From NCBI RefSeq assembly GCF_016904945.1, contig NZ_JADIKF010000039.1, positions 868,001-932,000 on the forward strand: a DNA stretch of 64,000 bases, written 5' to 3'. Below, in pieces: positions 1-8,085 of this stretch. Origin of the DNA: Dyella mobilis. Its GTDB lineage: Bacteria > Pseudomonadota > Gammaproteobacteria > Xanthomonadales > Rhodanobacteraceae. The notes below the pieces were generated by a model. That model did no database searches. It saw only the letters and a list, made by a program, of their open reading frames with translations, and was not told where the DNA came from. The position numbers and the translations under genes were made by a program. Within the stretch, counting starts at the first letter, position 1, and each line of letters opens with the position of its first letter.

Positions 1-575
1 TGCAGGCCGCAGTGCCGGCCGGCGTCGGCGCGATGGCCGCGATTATCGGTGGCGACGACCAGCAGATCGCCGATGTCTGCGCAGAAGTGGCACAGGGTCA
101 GATCGTGGCGCCGGCCAATTTCAATTCGCCGGGACAGCTGGTGATTGCCGGCCATGCCGAGGCGGTGGACAGGGCGCTGGCCCGGCTCGCCGAGCTGGGC
201 GTGAAAAAAGCGGTGAAGCTTGCCGTTTCGGTTCCCTCGCACAGCGCCTTGATGCGCGAAGCCTCCGACAGATTGGGCGAGCGCATGGCTTCGATCGCGT
301 GGCAATTGCCTGCCATTCCGGTCGTGCAGAACGCCGAGGCGCGCGCGTACACCTCGCTGGAAGACATTCGCGGTGCCTTGCAGCGGCAGTTGTACCTGCC
401 GGTGCGCTGGACCGAGTGCGTGCAGGCGCTGGCTGCCGGTGGCACCACGCGCATCGCCGAATGCGGCCCCGGCAAGGTGCTCGCGGGATTGATCAAGCGC
501 ATCGATAAAAGCATTGAAGCACGCGCGATCGGCACGCCTGCCGAATTCGATGCTGCGCGCGGCGAATGGGCCTGA
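1..575 (+). CDS. fabD: Malonyl-CoA:ACP transacylase, C-terminal part (5' truncated by window edge)
   Basis: This enzyme moves malonyl from CoA to acyl carrier protein, the first committed step of each type II fatty-acid elongation cycle in the cytosol. Reading from base 3, about 190 residues are visible. They begin inside the conserved VPAGVGAMAAI stretch and carry the PSHSALM motif, whose histidine (codon at 240-242) matches the family's catalytic His. The N-terminal third, with the GHSLGE nucleophile serine, lies outside the window. An in-frame GTG at 12 is internal, not the start. fabG follows after 35 bp with an AAGGAAA-type ribosome site, so the usual fabD-fabG-acpP-fabF order is kept. 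Identification is secure from motif and context. Confidence 0.95.
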   Translation, partial: QAAVPAGVGAMAAIIGGDDQQIADVCAEVAQGQIVAPANFNSPGQLVIAGHAEAVDRALARLAELGVKKAVKLAVSVPSHSALMREASDRLGERMASIAWQLPAIPVVQNAEARAYTSLEDIRGALQRQLYLPVRWTECVQALAAGGTTRIAECGPGKVLAGLIKRIDKSIEARAIGTPAEFDAARGEWA

Positions 576-610
576 GCGCCCGACCCAACTGATCTGAAGG
601 AAATCAAAGG

Positions 611-1351
611 ATGAGCACTCTGCAAGGCGAAATTGCGCTGGTCACCGGCGCCAGCCGCGGCATCGGTGCGGCGATTGCCGACGAGCTGGCTGCCATGGGC
701 GCCACGGTCATCGGCACCGCAACCAGCGAGGCGGGCGCTGCGGCCATCGGCGAGCGGCTGGCGGAGCGCGGCGGCCATGGGCGGGTGCTCAATGTGACCG
801 ACGCCTCGGCCGTGGATGCGTTGATCGACGATATCGCCAAGCAGTTCGGGCCGGTGTCGATCCTGGTCAACAACGCGGGCATCACCCGCGACCAGCTGTT
901 GATGCGCATGCGCGACGAAGACTGGCAGGCCATCATCGACACCAATCTCACCTCGGTCTATCGCACTTCCAAGGCGGTGATGCGCGGCATGATGAAGGCG
1001 CGCAAGGGTCGCATCATCTCGATCGCCTCGGTGGTGGGGGTGACCGGCAATCCGGGGCAGGCCAACTACGCGGCAGCCAAGGCCGGCATCATCGCTTTCT
1101 CCAAGTCGCTGGCGCGCGAGATCGGTTCGCGCGGTATCACGGTCAACGTCGTGGCGCCCGGTTTTATCGATACGGATATGACCCGCGGCCTGCCCGAGGA
1201 TGCCAAGCAGGCCATGCTGGGCCAGATTGCGCTGGGGCGGCTGGGCGAGTCGAGCGAGATCGCCAAGGCCGTGGGCTTTCTTGCGTCGCCGGCGGCCAGC
1301 TACATCACCGGCGAGACCCTGCACGTCAACGGCGGCATGTACATGCCCTGA
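611..1351 (+). CDS. fabG: 3-oxoacyl-[ACP] reductase FabG
   Basis: NADPH-dependent reductase of the fatty-acid elongation cycle, turning 3-oxoacyl-ACP into (R)-3-hydroxyacyl-ACP. The 246-residue length is normal for the family. It is a classical short-chain dehydrogenase: the TGASRGIG cofactor motif is at residues 12-19, NNAG at 87-90, and the catalytic set is Asn112, Ser140, Tyr153 and Lys157 (YAAAK). The C-terminus ends in the typical [12 protein letters not shown]. The ATG at 611 has a good upstream purine-rich site. It sits between fabD and acpP, which fixes the role as the housekeeping FabG rather than one of the many SDR paralogues. A 7-bp hairpin (1361-1377) without a T-run lies just after the stop. 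Confidence 0.97.
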   Translation: MSTLQGEIALVTGASRGIGAAIADELAAMGATVIGTATSEAGAAAIGERLAERGGHGRVLNVTDASAVDALIDDIAKQFGPVSILVNNAGITRDQLLMRMRDEDWQAIIDTNLTSVYRTSKAVMRGMMKARKGRIISIASVVGVTGNPGQANYAAAKAGIIAFSKSLAREIGSRGITVNVVAPGFIDTDMTRGLPEDAKQAMLGQIALGRLGESSEIAKAVGFLASPAASYITGETLHVNGGMYMP

Positions 1352-1646
1352 TACATCGCCGGCCCTTGAAAAGGGCCTGGCAGGTGCAAGCTTCGGTTCG
1401 AAGGCAGGGCGCAAGCCGCCTGCATTGTTTGAAACTTGCCGGCCCCGGAAGGGGCGGCAGGCGCCAGGAGTCGTCACGGGCCCCGTTTTAGGCGACAATC
1501 GGCGTTTTCGCGCCGACGCGGATACCGTGGCGGTTCGTTTTCACTGGCACTTGTGGCGGCTTAGCGACTTAGCCACTACAATGCCGCAGAATTTGCCGGC
1601 GGAAAAACCGGTGAGACAGACACACCCCTTGGGAGGTATAGGCAAC
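1352..1646. other. fabG-acpP intergenic region with hairpins and probable acpP promoter
   Basis: Nearly 300 bp without a gene. It holds two short perfect hairpins, GGCCCTT/AAGGGCC at 1361-1377 and GCCCC/GGGGC at 1442-1455, neither followed by a T-run. A TACAAT box at 1577-1582 is the best -10 candidate for acpP. The nearest -35-like hexamer (TTGTGG, 1551-1556) is 20 bp away, longer than ideal. An independent acpP promoter would fit the high demand for carrier protein. An open frame running in from 1200 is only the acpP frame read upstream. Confidence 0.4.
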
Positions 1647-1886
1647 ATGAGCACCATCGAAGAGCGCGTCAAGAAAATCGTCATCGAGCAGCTGGGCGTG
1701 AAGGAAGATGAGGTCACGGCGAACGCTTCGTTCGTGGACGATCTGGGCGCTGATTCGCTGGACACGGTGGAGCTGGTGATGGCGCTCGAAGAGGAATTCG
1801 AAACCGAAATCCCCGACGAGGAAGCCGAGAAGATCACCACCGTGCAGCAGGCCGTGGATTACATCAAGGCTCACACCAAGGAGTGA
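1647..1886 (+). CDS. acpP: Acyl carrier protein
   Basis: The small acidic carrier that holds growing acyl chains on a phosphopantetheine arm during fatty-acid synthesis, and donates acyl groups to lipid A and phospholipid synthesis. The protein has 79 residues, the normal size. The attachment serine is Ser37 in the canonical [10 protein letters not shown] motif, and the chain is strongly acidic. The frame is open well upstream, but the ATG at 1647 is chosen because GGGAGG (1631-1636) lies ahead of it and the protein then starts [11 protein letters not shown] as in the family. A strong intrinsic terminator follows at 1945, so acpP may be made partly as a short separate mRNA. Confidence 0.98.
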   Translation: MSTIEERVKKIVIEQLGVKEDEVTANASFVDDLGADSLDTVELVMALEEEFETEIPDEEAEKITTVQQAVDYIKAHTKE

Positions 1887-1944
1887 TCCGTCGTCTTGCG
1901 GCGGCGCTTCAAGCGTCCCATGCATTGCGTACTGATACCGGAAT

Positions 1945-1967
1945 CTGCGCCGTCTCGGCGCAGTTTT
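1945..1967 (+). terminator. Intrinsic terminator after acpP
   Basis: Perfect 8-bp GC-rich stem CTGCGCCG/CGGCGCAG with a TCT loop, followed directly by TTTT and then CGTTT. It lies 58 bp after the acpP stop and 117 bp before fabF. It would separate abundant acpP transcript from fabF or let only part of transcription through. Confidence 0.8.
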
Positions 1968-2084
1968 CGTTTCTGCAAGATGTAACGTCCGATCACGTAT
2001 GGTGTACACGATCGGCGCGCATCGCGATTCGCGGCAGGTGAAGCCTGGCGGCCGATCCTCCGAACCAGTAAGGAATTTTGATCC

Positions 2085-3323
2085 ATGAGCAAGAGACGAG
2101 TGGTAGTAACCGGCATGGGCATCATCTCGCCGGTTGGCAACGACATCGCCACCGCCTGGGACAACATCCTCAAGGGCGTCAGCGGCATCGGTCCTGTGAC
2201 GCATTTCGATGCCACCGCGTATGCCACGCGCATCGCCGGTCAGGTACGCGATTTCGATCCGGCGCAGTGGATTGCTCCGAAAGAAATCAAAAAGATGGAC
2301 CCGTTCATCCACTATGGCATCGCCGCGGGCACCCAGGCCTTGCGCGACTCCGGCCTGGAAGTCACGGAGCACAATGCCCCGCGCATCGGCGTTGCCGTGG
2401 CCGCCGGCATCGGTGGGCTCAACACCATCGAAGACACGTCCATCGAGCTGCATGAAAAGGGACCGCGCCGCGTGTCGCCGTTCTTCGTGCCCAGCTCGAT
2501 CATCAACATGGTCTCGGGCCATCTGTCGATCATGTACGGCCTGAAGGGGCCGAACATTGCCTGCGTCACGGCATGCACCACCGGCACGCACAACATCGGC
2601 CTGGCTGCCCGCATGATCCAGTACGGCGATGCCGACGTGATGATCGCCGGCGGTGCCGAATTCGCCACTACCGGTACGGCGATGGCAGGTTTCTGTTCGG
2701 CCAAGGCCATGTCCACGCGCAACGACGACCCGACCAAGGCCAGCCGTCCGTGGGACAAGGACCGCGACGGTTTCGTATTGTCCGATGGCTCCGGCGTGCT
2801 GGTGCTGGAGGAGTACGAACACGCCAAGGCCCGCGGCGCGAAGATCTATGCTGAGCTGGTCGGCTTCGGCATGAGCGGCGACGCTTACCACATCACCGCT
2901 CCCAGCGAGGGTGGCGAGGGCGCGGCACGCTGCATGGAAAGTGCACTCAAGGACGGCGGCATCAATCCGTCCGAGGTGCAGTACATCAATGCGCACGGTA
3001 CGTCGACGCCGTTGGGCGACCTGGGCGAAGTGCTGGCCGCCAAGCGAGTGTTCGGCGATCACGCCTACAAGCTGGCGATGAGTTCGACCAAGTCCGTCAC
3101 GGGCCATCTGCTTGGCGCGGCCGGCGGCGTGGAAGCGATCTTCAGCATCCTCGCCTTGCGCGACCAGGTGCTGCCGCCCACGATCAATCTCGACGAGCCG
3201 AGCGAGGGTTGCGATCTCGACTTCGTGCCGCATACGGCTCGCGAGGCCAAGCTGGATGTCGTGATCTCCAACTCGTTCGGTTTTGGTGGTACCAACGGTA
3301 CGCTTGCTTTCCGTCGCATCTAG
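2085..3323 (+). CDS. fabF: 3-oxoacyl-[ACP] synthase II (KAS II)
   Basis: Condensing enzyme that extends acyl-ACP by two carbons from malonyl-ACP. It controls long-chain and temperature-dependent unsaturated fatty-acid content. At 412 residues it matches the family. The thiolase-fold catalytic set is visible: Cys164 in VTACTTGTH, His304 in NAHGTST, Lys336 and His341 in [15 protein letters not shown]. The GFGGTN C-terminal motif is also present. ATG at 2085 follows an AAGGAA site. The TAG stop overlaps the GTG start of pabB by one base, so pabB is probably translated by coupling to fabF. FabF versus FabB is settled by the position after acpP and by the length. Confidence 0.97.
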   Translation: MSKRRVVVTGMGIISPVGNDIATAWDNILKGVSGIGPVTHFDATAYATRIAGQVRDFDPAQWIAPKEIKKMDPFIHYGIAAGTQALRDSGLEVTEHNAPRIGVAVAAGIGGLNTIEDTSIELHEKGPRRVSPFFVPSSIINMVSGHLSIMYGLKGPNIACVTACTTGTHNIGLAARMIQYGDADVMIAGGAEFATTGTAMAGFCSAKAMSTRNDDPTKASRPWDKDRDGFVLSDGSGVLVLEEYEHAKARGAKIYAELVGFGMSGDAYHITAPSEGGEGAARCMESALKDGGINPSEVQYINAHGTSTPLGDLGEVLAAKRVFGDHAYKLAMSSTKSVTGHLLGAAGGVEAIFSILALRDQVLPPTINLDEPSEGCDLDFVPHTAREAKLDVVISNSFGFGGTNGTLAFRRI

Positions 3324-4672
3324 TGACTGCCATCCACCGTACGCTAGCCGGCCGGCGCGATCTGCTCGCGCCGGCCGCTGCATTTCCGGAGCGCTATCCC
3401 GCGTTGCTCGAGAGTGTGACGCGCGGTAGCGAGCACGCGCGTTACGACATTCTGTTCGCTTTTCCGAAGGCGACGATCACGCTGAGTTCCGATGGCGGCG
3501 TGCGCGATGCCAAGGGCGATGTGCAAACTGGCCGTTTCCTCGACGTGCTCGACGCGGCATGGCGTGCCGAGCGTTTGCTGCACGAGGCCGATGACGGCTT
3601 GCCCTTTCACGGCGGCTGGGTATTGCTGCTTGCTTATGAGCTGGCGGCGGAAATCGAACCGACGCTGCACCTGCGTCATTCGGACTATTTGCCGGTGGCG
3701 CAGGCCGTACGTTGCCCGGCTGCGATCATCGTGGATCACCTGCGCGAATGCACGGTGCTGGTTGCAGAGGCAGGGCAGGAGGCATTGCTCGATGCCATGG
3801 CGGCGGACCTCGAGGTTCAGCGGGCGATTCCTGCATTGGCCATGCCCGATGTCGTCGAAGAGGACGAGCCGTCTTCGTTCCTGGCCGGCGTGGCGAAGGT
3901 TCAGGAGCACCTGCATGCCGGCGACGTGTTTCAGGCCAACTTGTCGCGGGCATGGCGTGCGCATTTTGCCGAGGCGCCGTCGGCCATCAGCCTTTATGCG
4001 GCCTTGAGGCAGGCCAACCCCGCGCCGTTTGCAGGACTGTTGCAATGCCGCGATTGGGCGGTGGTCAGTTCTTCGCCCGAGCGCCTGGTCGAAGTCAGGC
4101 GTGGCGTGGCGCAGACCAGACCGATTGCGGGGACGCGGCCGCGTGTCGAGGGCGACGACGATCTCGCACGCATCCGCGAACTGACCGCGCATCCCAAGGA
4201 ACGGGCCGAACACGTCATGCTGATCGACCTGGAGCGCAACGACCTCGGTCGCGTCTGCCGTCCGGGTACGGTCGAAGTGAACGAACTGATGGTGGTGGAG
4301 AGCTACGCGCACGTGCACCACATCGTGTCGAACGTTCGTGGCCGATTGCGCGACGGCGTCACACCGGGCCAGGTGATTGCCGCGACGTTTCCCGGCGGCA
4401 CGATTACCGGGTGCCCCAAGGTGCGCTGCATGGAGATCATCGCCGCGCTGGAAGACGCGCCGCGTGGCGCCTACACCGGTGCCTTGGGGTACCTGGACCG
4501 CAACGGCGATCTCGACTTGAACATCCTGATCCGCACCTTGACCCTGCATGGGCAAGAGGTGAATTTGCGCGCGGGCGCAGGCATCGTGGCCGATTCCATC
4601 GCGGTGAAGGAGTTGGACGAGACGCGCGCCAAAGCCCGCGGCATGCTGCGGGCACTGGGAGCGAACGGTTGA
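3323..4672 (+). CDS. pabB: Aminodeoxychorismate synthase component I (PabB-type)
   Basis: A chorismate-binding enzyme that, with a glutaminase partner (PabA, not in this window), aminates chorismate to 4-amino-4-deoxychorismate for folate synthesis. The 449-residue chain carries the MST-family C-terminal half, with PKERAEHVMLIDLERNDLGR, FPGGTITGCPK and GAGIVADS. I start it at GTG 3323, which overlaps the fabF stop (taGTG), giving a normal PabB length; upstream in-frame codons would run far into fabF. It directly precedes pabC, which supports the aminodeoxychorismate role. The active-site motif is PIAGTRPR with Ala269, where E. coli PabB has the nucleophilic Lys of PIKGT. That Ala is the TrpE-like state, so an anthranilate-synthase-like chemistry cannot be excluded from sequence alone. 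Confidence 0.88.
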   Translation: MTAIHRTLAGRRDLLAPAAAFPERYPALLESVTRGSEHARYDILFAFPKATITLSSDGGVRDAKGDVQTGRFLDVLDAAWRAERLLHEADDGLPFHGGWVLLLAYELAAEIEPTLHLRHSDYLPVAQAVRCPAAIIVDHLRECTVLVAEAGQEALLDAMAADLEVQRAIPALAMPDVVEEDEPSSFLAGVAKVQEHLHAGDVFQANLSRAWRAHFAEAPSAISLYAALRQANPAPFAGLLQCRDWAVVSSSPERLVEVRRGVAQTRPIAGTRPRVEGDDDLARIRELTAHPKERAEHVMLIDLERNDLGRVCRPGTVEVNELMVVESYAHVHHIVSNVRGRLRDGVTPGQVIAATFPGGTITGCPKVRCMEIIAALEDAPRGAYTGALGYLDRNGDLDLNILIRTLTLHGQEVNLRAGAGIVADSIAVKELDETRAKARGMLRALGANG

Positions 4673-5487
4673 TGATGCTGGTCAATGGCCAGCCGCAAGA
4701 CAGCATATCGGCGCTGGACCGCGGGCTGGCCTATGGCGACGGGTTGTTTGAAACCATTCGCCTGGTCGGCGCGCACGCACCGCTGTGGGGCCGGCACGTC
4801 CAACGTCTGCTGGCCGGTTGCAAACGCTTGCGCATCCCCGCGCCGGATATTCAGCAGCTCTGGCAGGAAGCCTTGCAGGTCAGCAAGGGTTTGCCGGACG
4901 CAGTATTGCGCATCACTGTAACGCGCGGAGCCGGCGAGCGCGGTTACGCGCCACCGGCCGACAGCGCCGCTACGCGTATCGTGGCTGCGTTCCCGCTGCC
5001 CGACACCGCGGTCGATATCTATCGGGAAGGCATTCGCGTGCGTTTGTGCGCGACCCTGCTCGCGGACCAGCCGGCGCTGGCAGGAATCAAACACCTGAAT
5101 CGGCTGGAGCAGGTGTTGGCGCGCGCGGAGTGGAATGATCCGCGGATTGCCGAGGGCTTGGTTTGCGATCAGCGCGGCCACGTCATTTCGGCAACGGCTG
5201 CGAACCTGTTTGCCGTGATCGACGGCACGGCCGTGACGCCTTCGGTGGACCGTTGCGGTGTTGCCGGCGTTGCGCGCGCCACGGTGCTCGAGGCAATGCC
5301 GGCGTGCCAGGTGCGCGAGTTGCCCCTGGCCGAATGCCTGGGTGCCTCCGAGATATTCCTCAGTTCCAGTGTCCGCGGCATCCTACCGGTTCAGGCGGTG
5401 GGCGATACCGTGTACGCTCCCGGCCCGGTGACCCGCGCCATGCAAGCACTCTGGCGCGATTTAGGCTTTCCGATGGAGCTGGCATGA
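4672..5487 (+). CDS. pabC: Aminodeoxychorismate lyase
   Basis: PLP enzyme of fold type IV that eliminates pyruvate from aminodeoxychorismate to give p-aminobenzoate for folate. The protein has 271 residues, normal for PabC. N-terminal LDRGLAYGDGLFETIR (residues 15-30) and GIKHLNRLEQVLAR (138-151) are typical, with Lys140 as the expected PLP lysine. The C-terminal EIFLSSSVRGILPV motif is also family-like. The ATG at 4672 overlaps the pabB stop (tgATGA), so the two are translationally coupled. Related fold-IV enzymes include branched-chain and D-amino-acid aminotransferases. The pabB-pabC-mltG order makes PabC by far the best choice. Confidence 0.93.
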   Translation: MMLVNGQPQDSISALDRGLAYGDGLFETIRLVGAHAPLWGRHVQRLLAGCKRLRIPAPDIQQLWQEALQVSKGLPDAVLRITVTRGAGERGYAPPADSAATRIVAAFPLPDTAVDIYREGIRVRLCATLLADQPALAGIKHLNRLEQVLARAEWNDPRIAEGLVCDQRGHVISATAANLFAVIDGTAVTPSVDRCGVAGVARATVLEAMPACQVRELPLAECLGASEIFLSSSVRGILPVQAVGDTVYAPGPVTRAMQALWRDLGFPMELA

Positions 5488-6524
5488 ATCGAAGTGGCGC
5501 AAACCAGGGGCGTATCTCGTGGCGCTTCCTGTTGCTGATCCTGGTGCTGGCGTTTGCCGGTACCTGTACCTGGTTCTGGCGCGATTTCACGCGCTTCGGC
5601 GCGACACCCCTGCACGTCGCGGCGCAGGGCGAAAGCATCGACATTGGACGCGGCACCAGTTTCAAGGACATCGTGCACCAGCTTCGCGCCGAGGGCTTGA
5701 GCACCTCCACGCCGTTTTATTGGCGGCTGCTGGCCGAGCGCATGGGCGTTGCCGGGCGCTTGCATGCCGGTGAATACGCGGTCGTCCCCGGCATCACGCC
5801 GTCGCAATTGCTGGCCAACATGGCGCAAGGCAAGGTGATGCAGCGGAACGTCACGATCGTCGACGGCTGGACTTTCCGCGACGTGTTGCAGGCCTTGTCC
5901 AAGGCGGACAAATTGAAGCATGACGCCGAGGGGCTCGACGACGCCGCGATCATGCGCAAGATAGGTGCGCCGGATGAAAAGCCGGAAGGGCAGTTCCTGC
6001 CGGAAACCTACGCCTACGTAAAAGGCGACAGCGATCTCGACGTCCTGCGCCGTGCACACGAAGCCATGACCAGGACGCTGGCGACACTGTGGGCACAACG
6101 CGCTTCCGACCTGCCGCTGGCCAAGCCCTACGATGCGCTGATTCTCGCCTCGATCGTCGAGAAGGAAACTGGCCGCGCCGACGAGCGCGCACGTGTGGCT
6201 GGTGTCTTTATCAGGCGTCTGCAGAAGAACATGTTGCTGCAGACCGACCCCAGTGTGATCTACGGCATGGGGACCAGCTATACCGGCAGCATTCACAAGA
6301 GCGACCTGACTAACGACACCCCGTATAACACCTATACCCGGCTTGGCTTGCCGCCAACGCCGATCGCGATGCCCGGCAAGCCGGCGATCGAGGCGGCCTT
6401 GCATCCGGCCGCGGGCGATGCGCTCTATTTCGTGGCTCGCGGCGACGGTACGCACGTTTTTGCAGCGACTCTGCAAGAACAGAACAAGAACGTAGCCTGT
6501 TACCAACTGAAGCATTGCCCATGA
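5484..6524 (+). CDS. mltG: Endolytic murein transglycosylase MltG
   Basis: Inner-membrane lytic transglycosylase that cuts nascent peptidoglycan glycan strands and is thought to set their length. The 346-residue protein has one N-terminal membrane segment (about residues 13-31) with the rest periplasmic. A LysM-like region is followed by the YceG catalytic domain. The catalytic glutamate is Glu226 in LASIVEKETG. TDPSVIYGMG and the YNTYTRLGLPPTPIAMPG motif are conserved. The start ATG at 5484 overlaps the pabC stop by four bases (ATGA), and the stop overlaps tmk in the same way. The pabC-mltG-tmk-holB order is widely conserved in gammaproteobacteria, so the call is firm. Confidence 0.96.
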   Translation: MNRSGANQGRISWRFLLLILVLAFAGTCTWFWRDFTRFGATPLHVAAQGESIDIGRGTSFKDIVHQLRAEGLSTSTPFYWRLLAERMGVAGRLHAGEYAVVPGITPSQLLANMAQGKVMQRNVTIVDGWTFRDVLQALSKADKLKHDAEGLDDAAIMRKIGAPDEKPEGQFLPETYAYVKGDSDLDVLRRAHEAMTRTLATLWAQRASDLPLAKPYDALILASIVEKETGRADERARVAGVFIRRLQKNMLLQTDPSVIYGMGTSYTGSIHKSDLTNDTPYNTYTRLGLPPTPIAMPGKPAIEAALHPAAGDALYFVARGDGTHVFAATLQEQNKNVACYQLKHCP

Positions 6525-7156
6525 ATCGGCGCGGATATTTCATTACGCTGGAAGGCGGGGAGGGGGCCGGCAAAAGCACGCTGCTGGCCGGCCTGCGGGA
6601 TCATTTTTCGCAGCGAGGTGTCAACTTGTTGCAGGTGCGTGAACCTGGCGGTACGGCGCTGGGCGAAGCGGTCCGCTCGATCGTGCTTGATCCGGCGCTT
6701 GCCGGCATCAGCCCGGAAAGCGAGTTGCTGTTGATGTTCGCCGCACGTGGGCAGCTCGTGCGCGAGCGCATCCTGCCCGCGTTGGATGCGGGCCAATGGG
6801 TGTTGTGCGATCGCTACGTCGACGCCAGCTATGCATACCAGGGCGCCGGCCGCGGACAACCTGCCGATCGCATCGCCGAACTTGAGCGCTGGGCATGTGC
6901 CGGCCTGAAAGCCGATCTGACCTTGCTGCTGGATCTGCCCGTCTCCATCGGTCGGGCCCGCGCCGCCGGCCGTGGCGCGGCCGACCGCATTGAAGCGGAA
7001 GCGGACGCATTTTTCGAGCGGGTGCGCAATGCTTACCGGGATCGTGCCCAGGCAGAACCGCAGCGCTTTCGCGTGATTGACGCCAGCTTGCCGCCGGAGC
7101 AGGTTTTAAATGCGGCCGTCGAGGCTGTGGCACATTTGTTCGAGGCGAATACGTGA
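6521..7156 (+). CDS. tmk: Thymidylate kinase
   Basis: Phosphorylates dTMP to dTDP, an essential step of dTTP supply in the cytosol. The protein has 211 residues. The P-loop EGGEGAGKSTLL is at residues 11-22, with DRYVDASYAYQG as the substrate-binding DR(Y/F) motif and a lid region around the RAAGRGAADRIE stretch. The ATG at 6521 overlaps the mltG stop (ATGA); an in-frame TTG at 6515 is less likely. The stop overlaps the GTG of holB by three bases, continuing a chain of coupled starts. Family, size and operon position all agree. Confidence 0.97.
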   Translation: MNRRGYFITLEGGEGAGKSTLLAGLRDHFSQRGVNLLQVREPGGTALGEAVRSIVLDPALAGISPESELLLMFAARGQLVRERILPALDAGQWVLCDRYVDASYAYQGAGRGQPADRIAELERWACAGLKADLTLLLDLPVSIGRARAAGRGAADRIEAEADAFFERVRNAYRDRAQAEPQRFRVIDASLPPEQVLNAAVEAVAHLFEANT

Positions 7157-8085
7157 GCGCCCCCTGGCATGCCGAGCATTGGGCGCGCTTGCAGGCGCGC
7201 CGGCAGCGCGAGGCCCTGGCGCATGCGCTGTTGCTATGCGGTCCGAGGGGATTGGGTAAGCGTGAATTCTTGCGTCGCTTCGTGCGCGGCCTGCTGTGCC
7301 AGCGATCGAGCGAGGGCGAGGCGTGCGGTGCTTGCCGCAGTTGCGCCTTGTTTGATGCGGGTACCCATCCGGACTACGTATCGCTGAGCTTTGGGTTGCG
7401 CAAGGATGGTGTGCAGCGTTCGGAAATCGTGGTCGACCAGATTCGCGAACTGTCGGCGCGGCTGGCTACCGCCAGTCAATTCGGCGGTTGGCAGATTGCA
7501 AGTATCGACCCGGCGGACGCCATGAACGCCGCGGCAGCCAATGCCTTGCTGAAAACGCTGGAAGAGCCTGCTTCGCAAACCATGCTGATTCTGGTGGCGG
7601 ACGAGCCCTGGCGCATGCCGGCCACCATTCGCAGTCGCTGCCAGCGGATCGATTTTCAGTTGCCTGCGGCGGAAGCGGCGCTGGACTGGCTGCAGCAAGC
7701 CGGTGTACGGGATGCCGAGGCGATCTTGGTGGCGGCCGGCGGCAATCCCGGTTTGGCCCGAGCGTGGTCGGAAGAGGGGGCGCTGGCCTGGCGCCAGGAA
7801 GTCCGCAAGGACCTTGCGGCATTGGCAGCGGGCCGTGGCGATGCCATGGAGATCGGCAAGCGATGGCTCGACGGCGCCACCGAACAGCGCCTGTGGTTTG
7901 CCGTTCAAGCGGTGGCCGACGAAATGCGCGCGCGCGCCACGCTGCAGGCAAGTCCGCTGGCCAGTGCATTGGATATCGAGGGCCTCGGTACCTGGTGCGA
8001 TGCGGCCAACCGCGCGCGCGAGGCCCTGCGAGGCCCTCTGCGAGGCGATTTGCTGTTGCTGGAGCTGCTGGGGCGCTGGCGCTGA
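7153..8085 (+). CDS. holB: DNA polymerase III subunit delta' (HolB)
   Basis: Delta' is the stator of the clamp-loader complex that places the beta clamp on primed DNA. The 310-residue protein shows the AAA+-like N-terminal domain with a GPRGLGKREF loop (30-39). A four-cysteine zinc motif follows (Cys49, Cys58, Cys61, Cys64), then NALLKTLEEP and TIRSRCQRIDF, both standard for DnaX/HolB. The GTG start at 7153 overlaps the tmk TGA (GTGA), and the stop overlaps the next ATG by one base. DnaX is excluded by length and operon position between tmk and pilZ. Confidence 0.94.
   Translation: MSAPWHAEHWARLQARRQREALAHALLLCGPRGLGKREFLRRFVRGLLCQRSSEGEACGACRSCALFDAGTHPDYVSLSFGLRKDGVQRSEIVVDQIRELSARLATASQFGGWQIASIDPADAMNAAAANALLKTLEEPASQTMLILVADEPWRMPATIRSRCQRIDFQLPAAEAALDWLQQAGVRDAEAILVAAGGNPGLARAWSEEGALAWRQEVRKDLAALAAGRGDAMEIGKRWLDGATEQRLWFAVQAVADEMRARATLQASPLASALDIEGLGTWCDAANRAREALRGPLRGDLLLLELLGRWR

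Noticed and set aside
98..1498. Long minus-strand open frame opposite fabD and fabG
   Set aside because: It is the mirror of well-supported genes in a GC-rich genome, has arginine-rich low-complexity character and no family features. The same applies to other long antisense frames, such as 1569-3383, 27910-29736 and 31810-34761 on minus, and 48112-50931 on plus.
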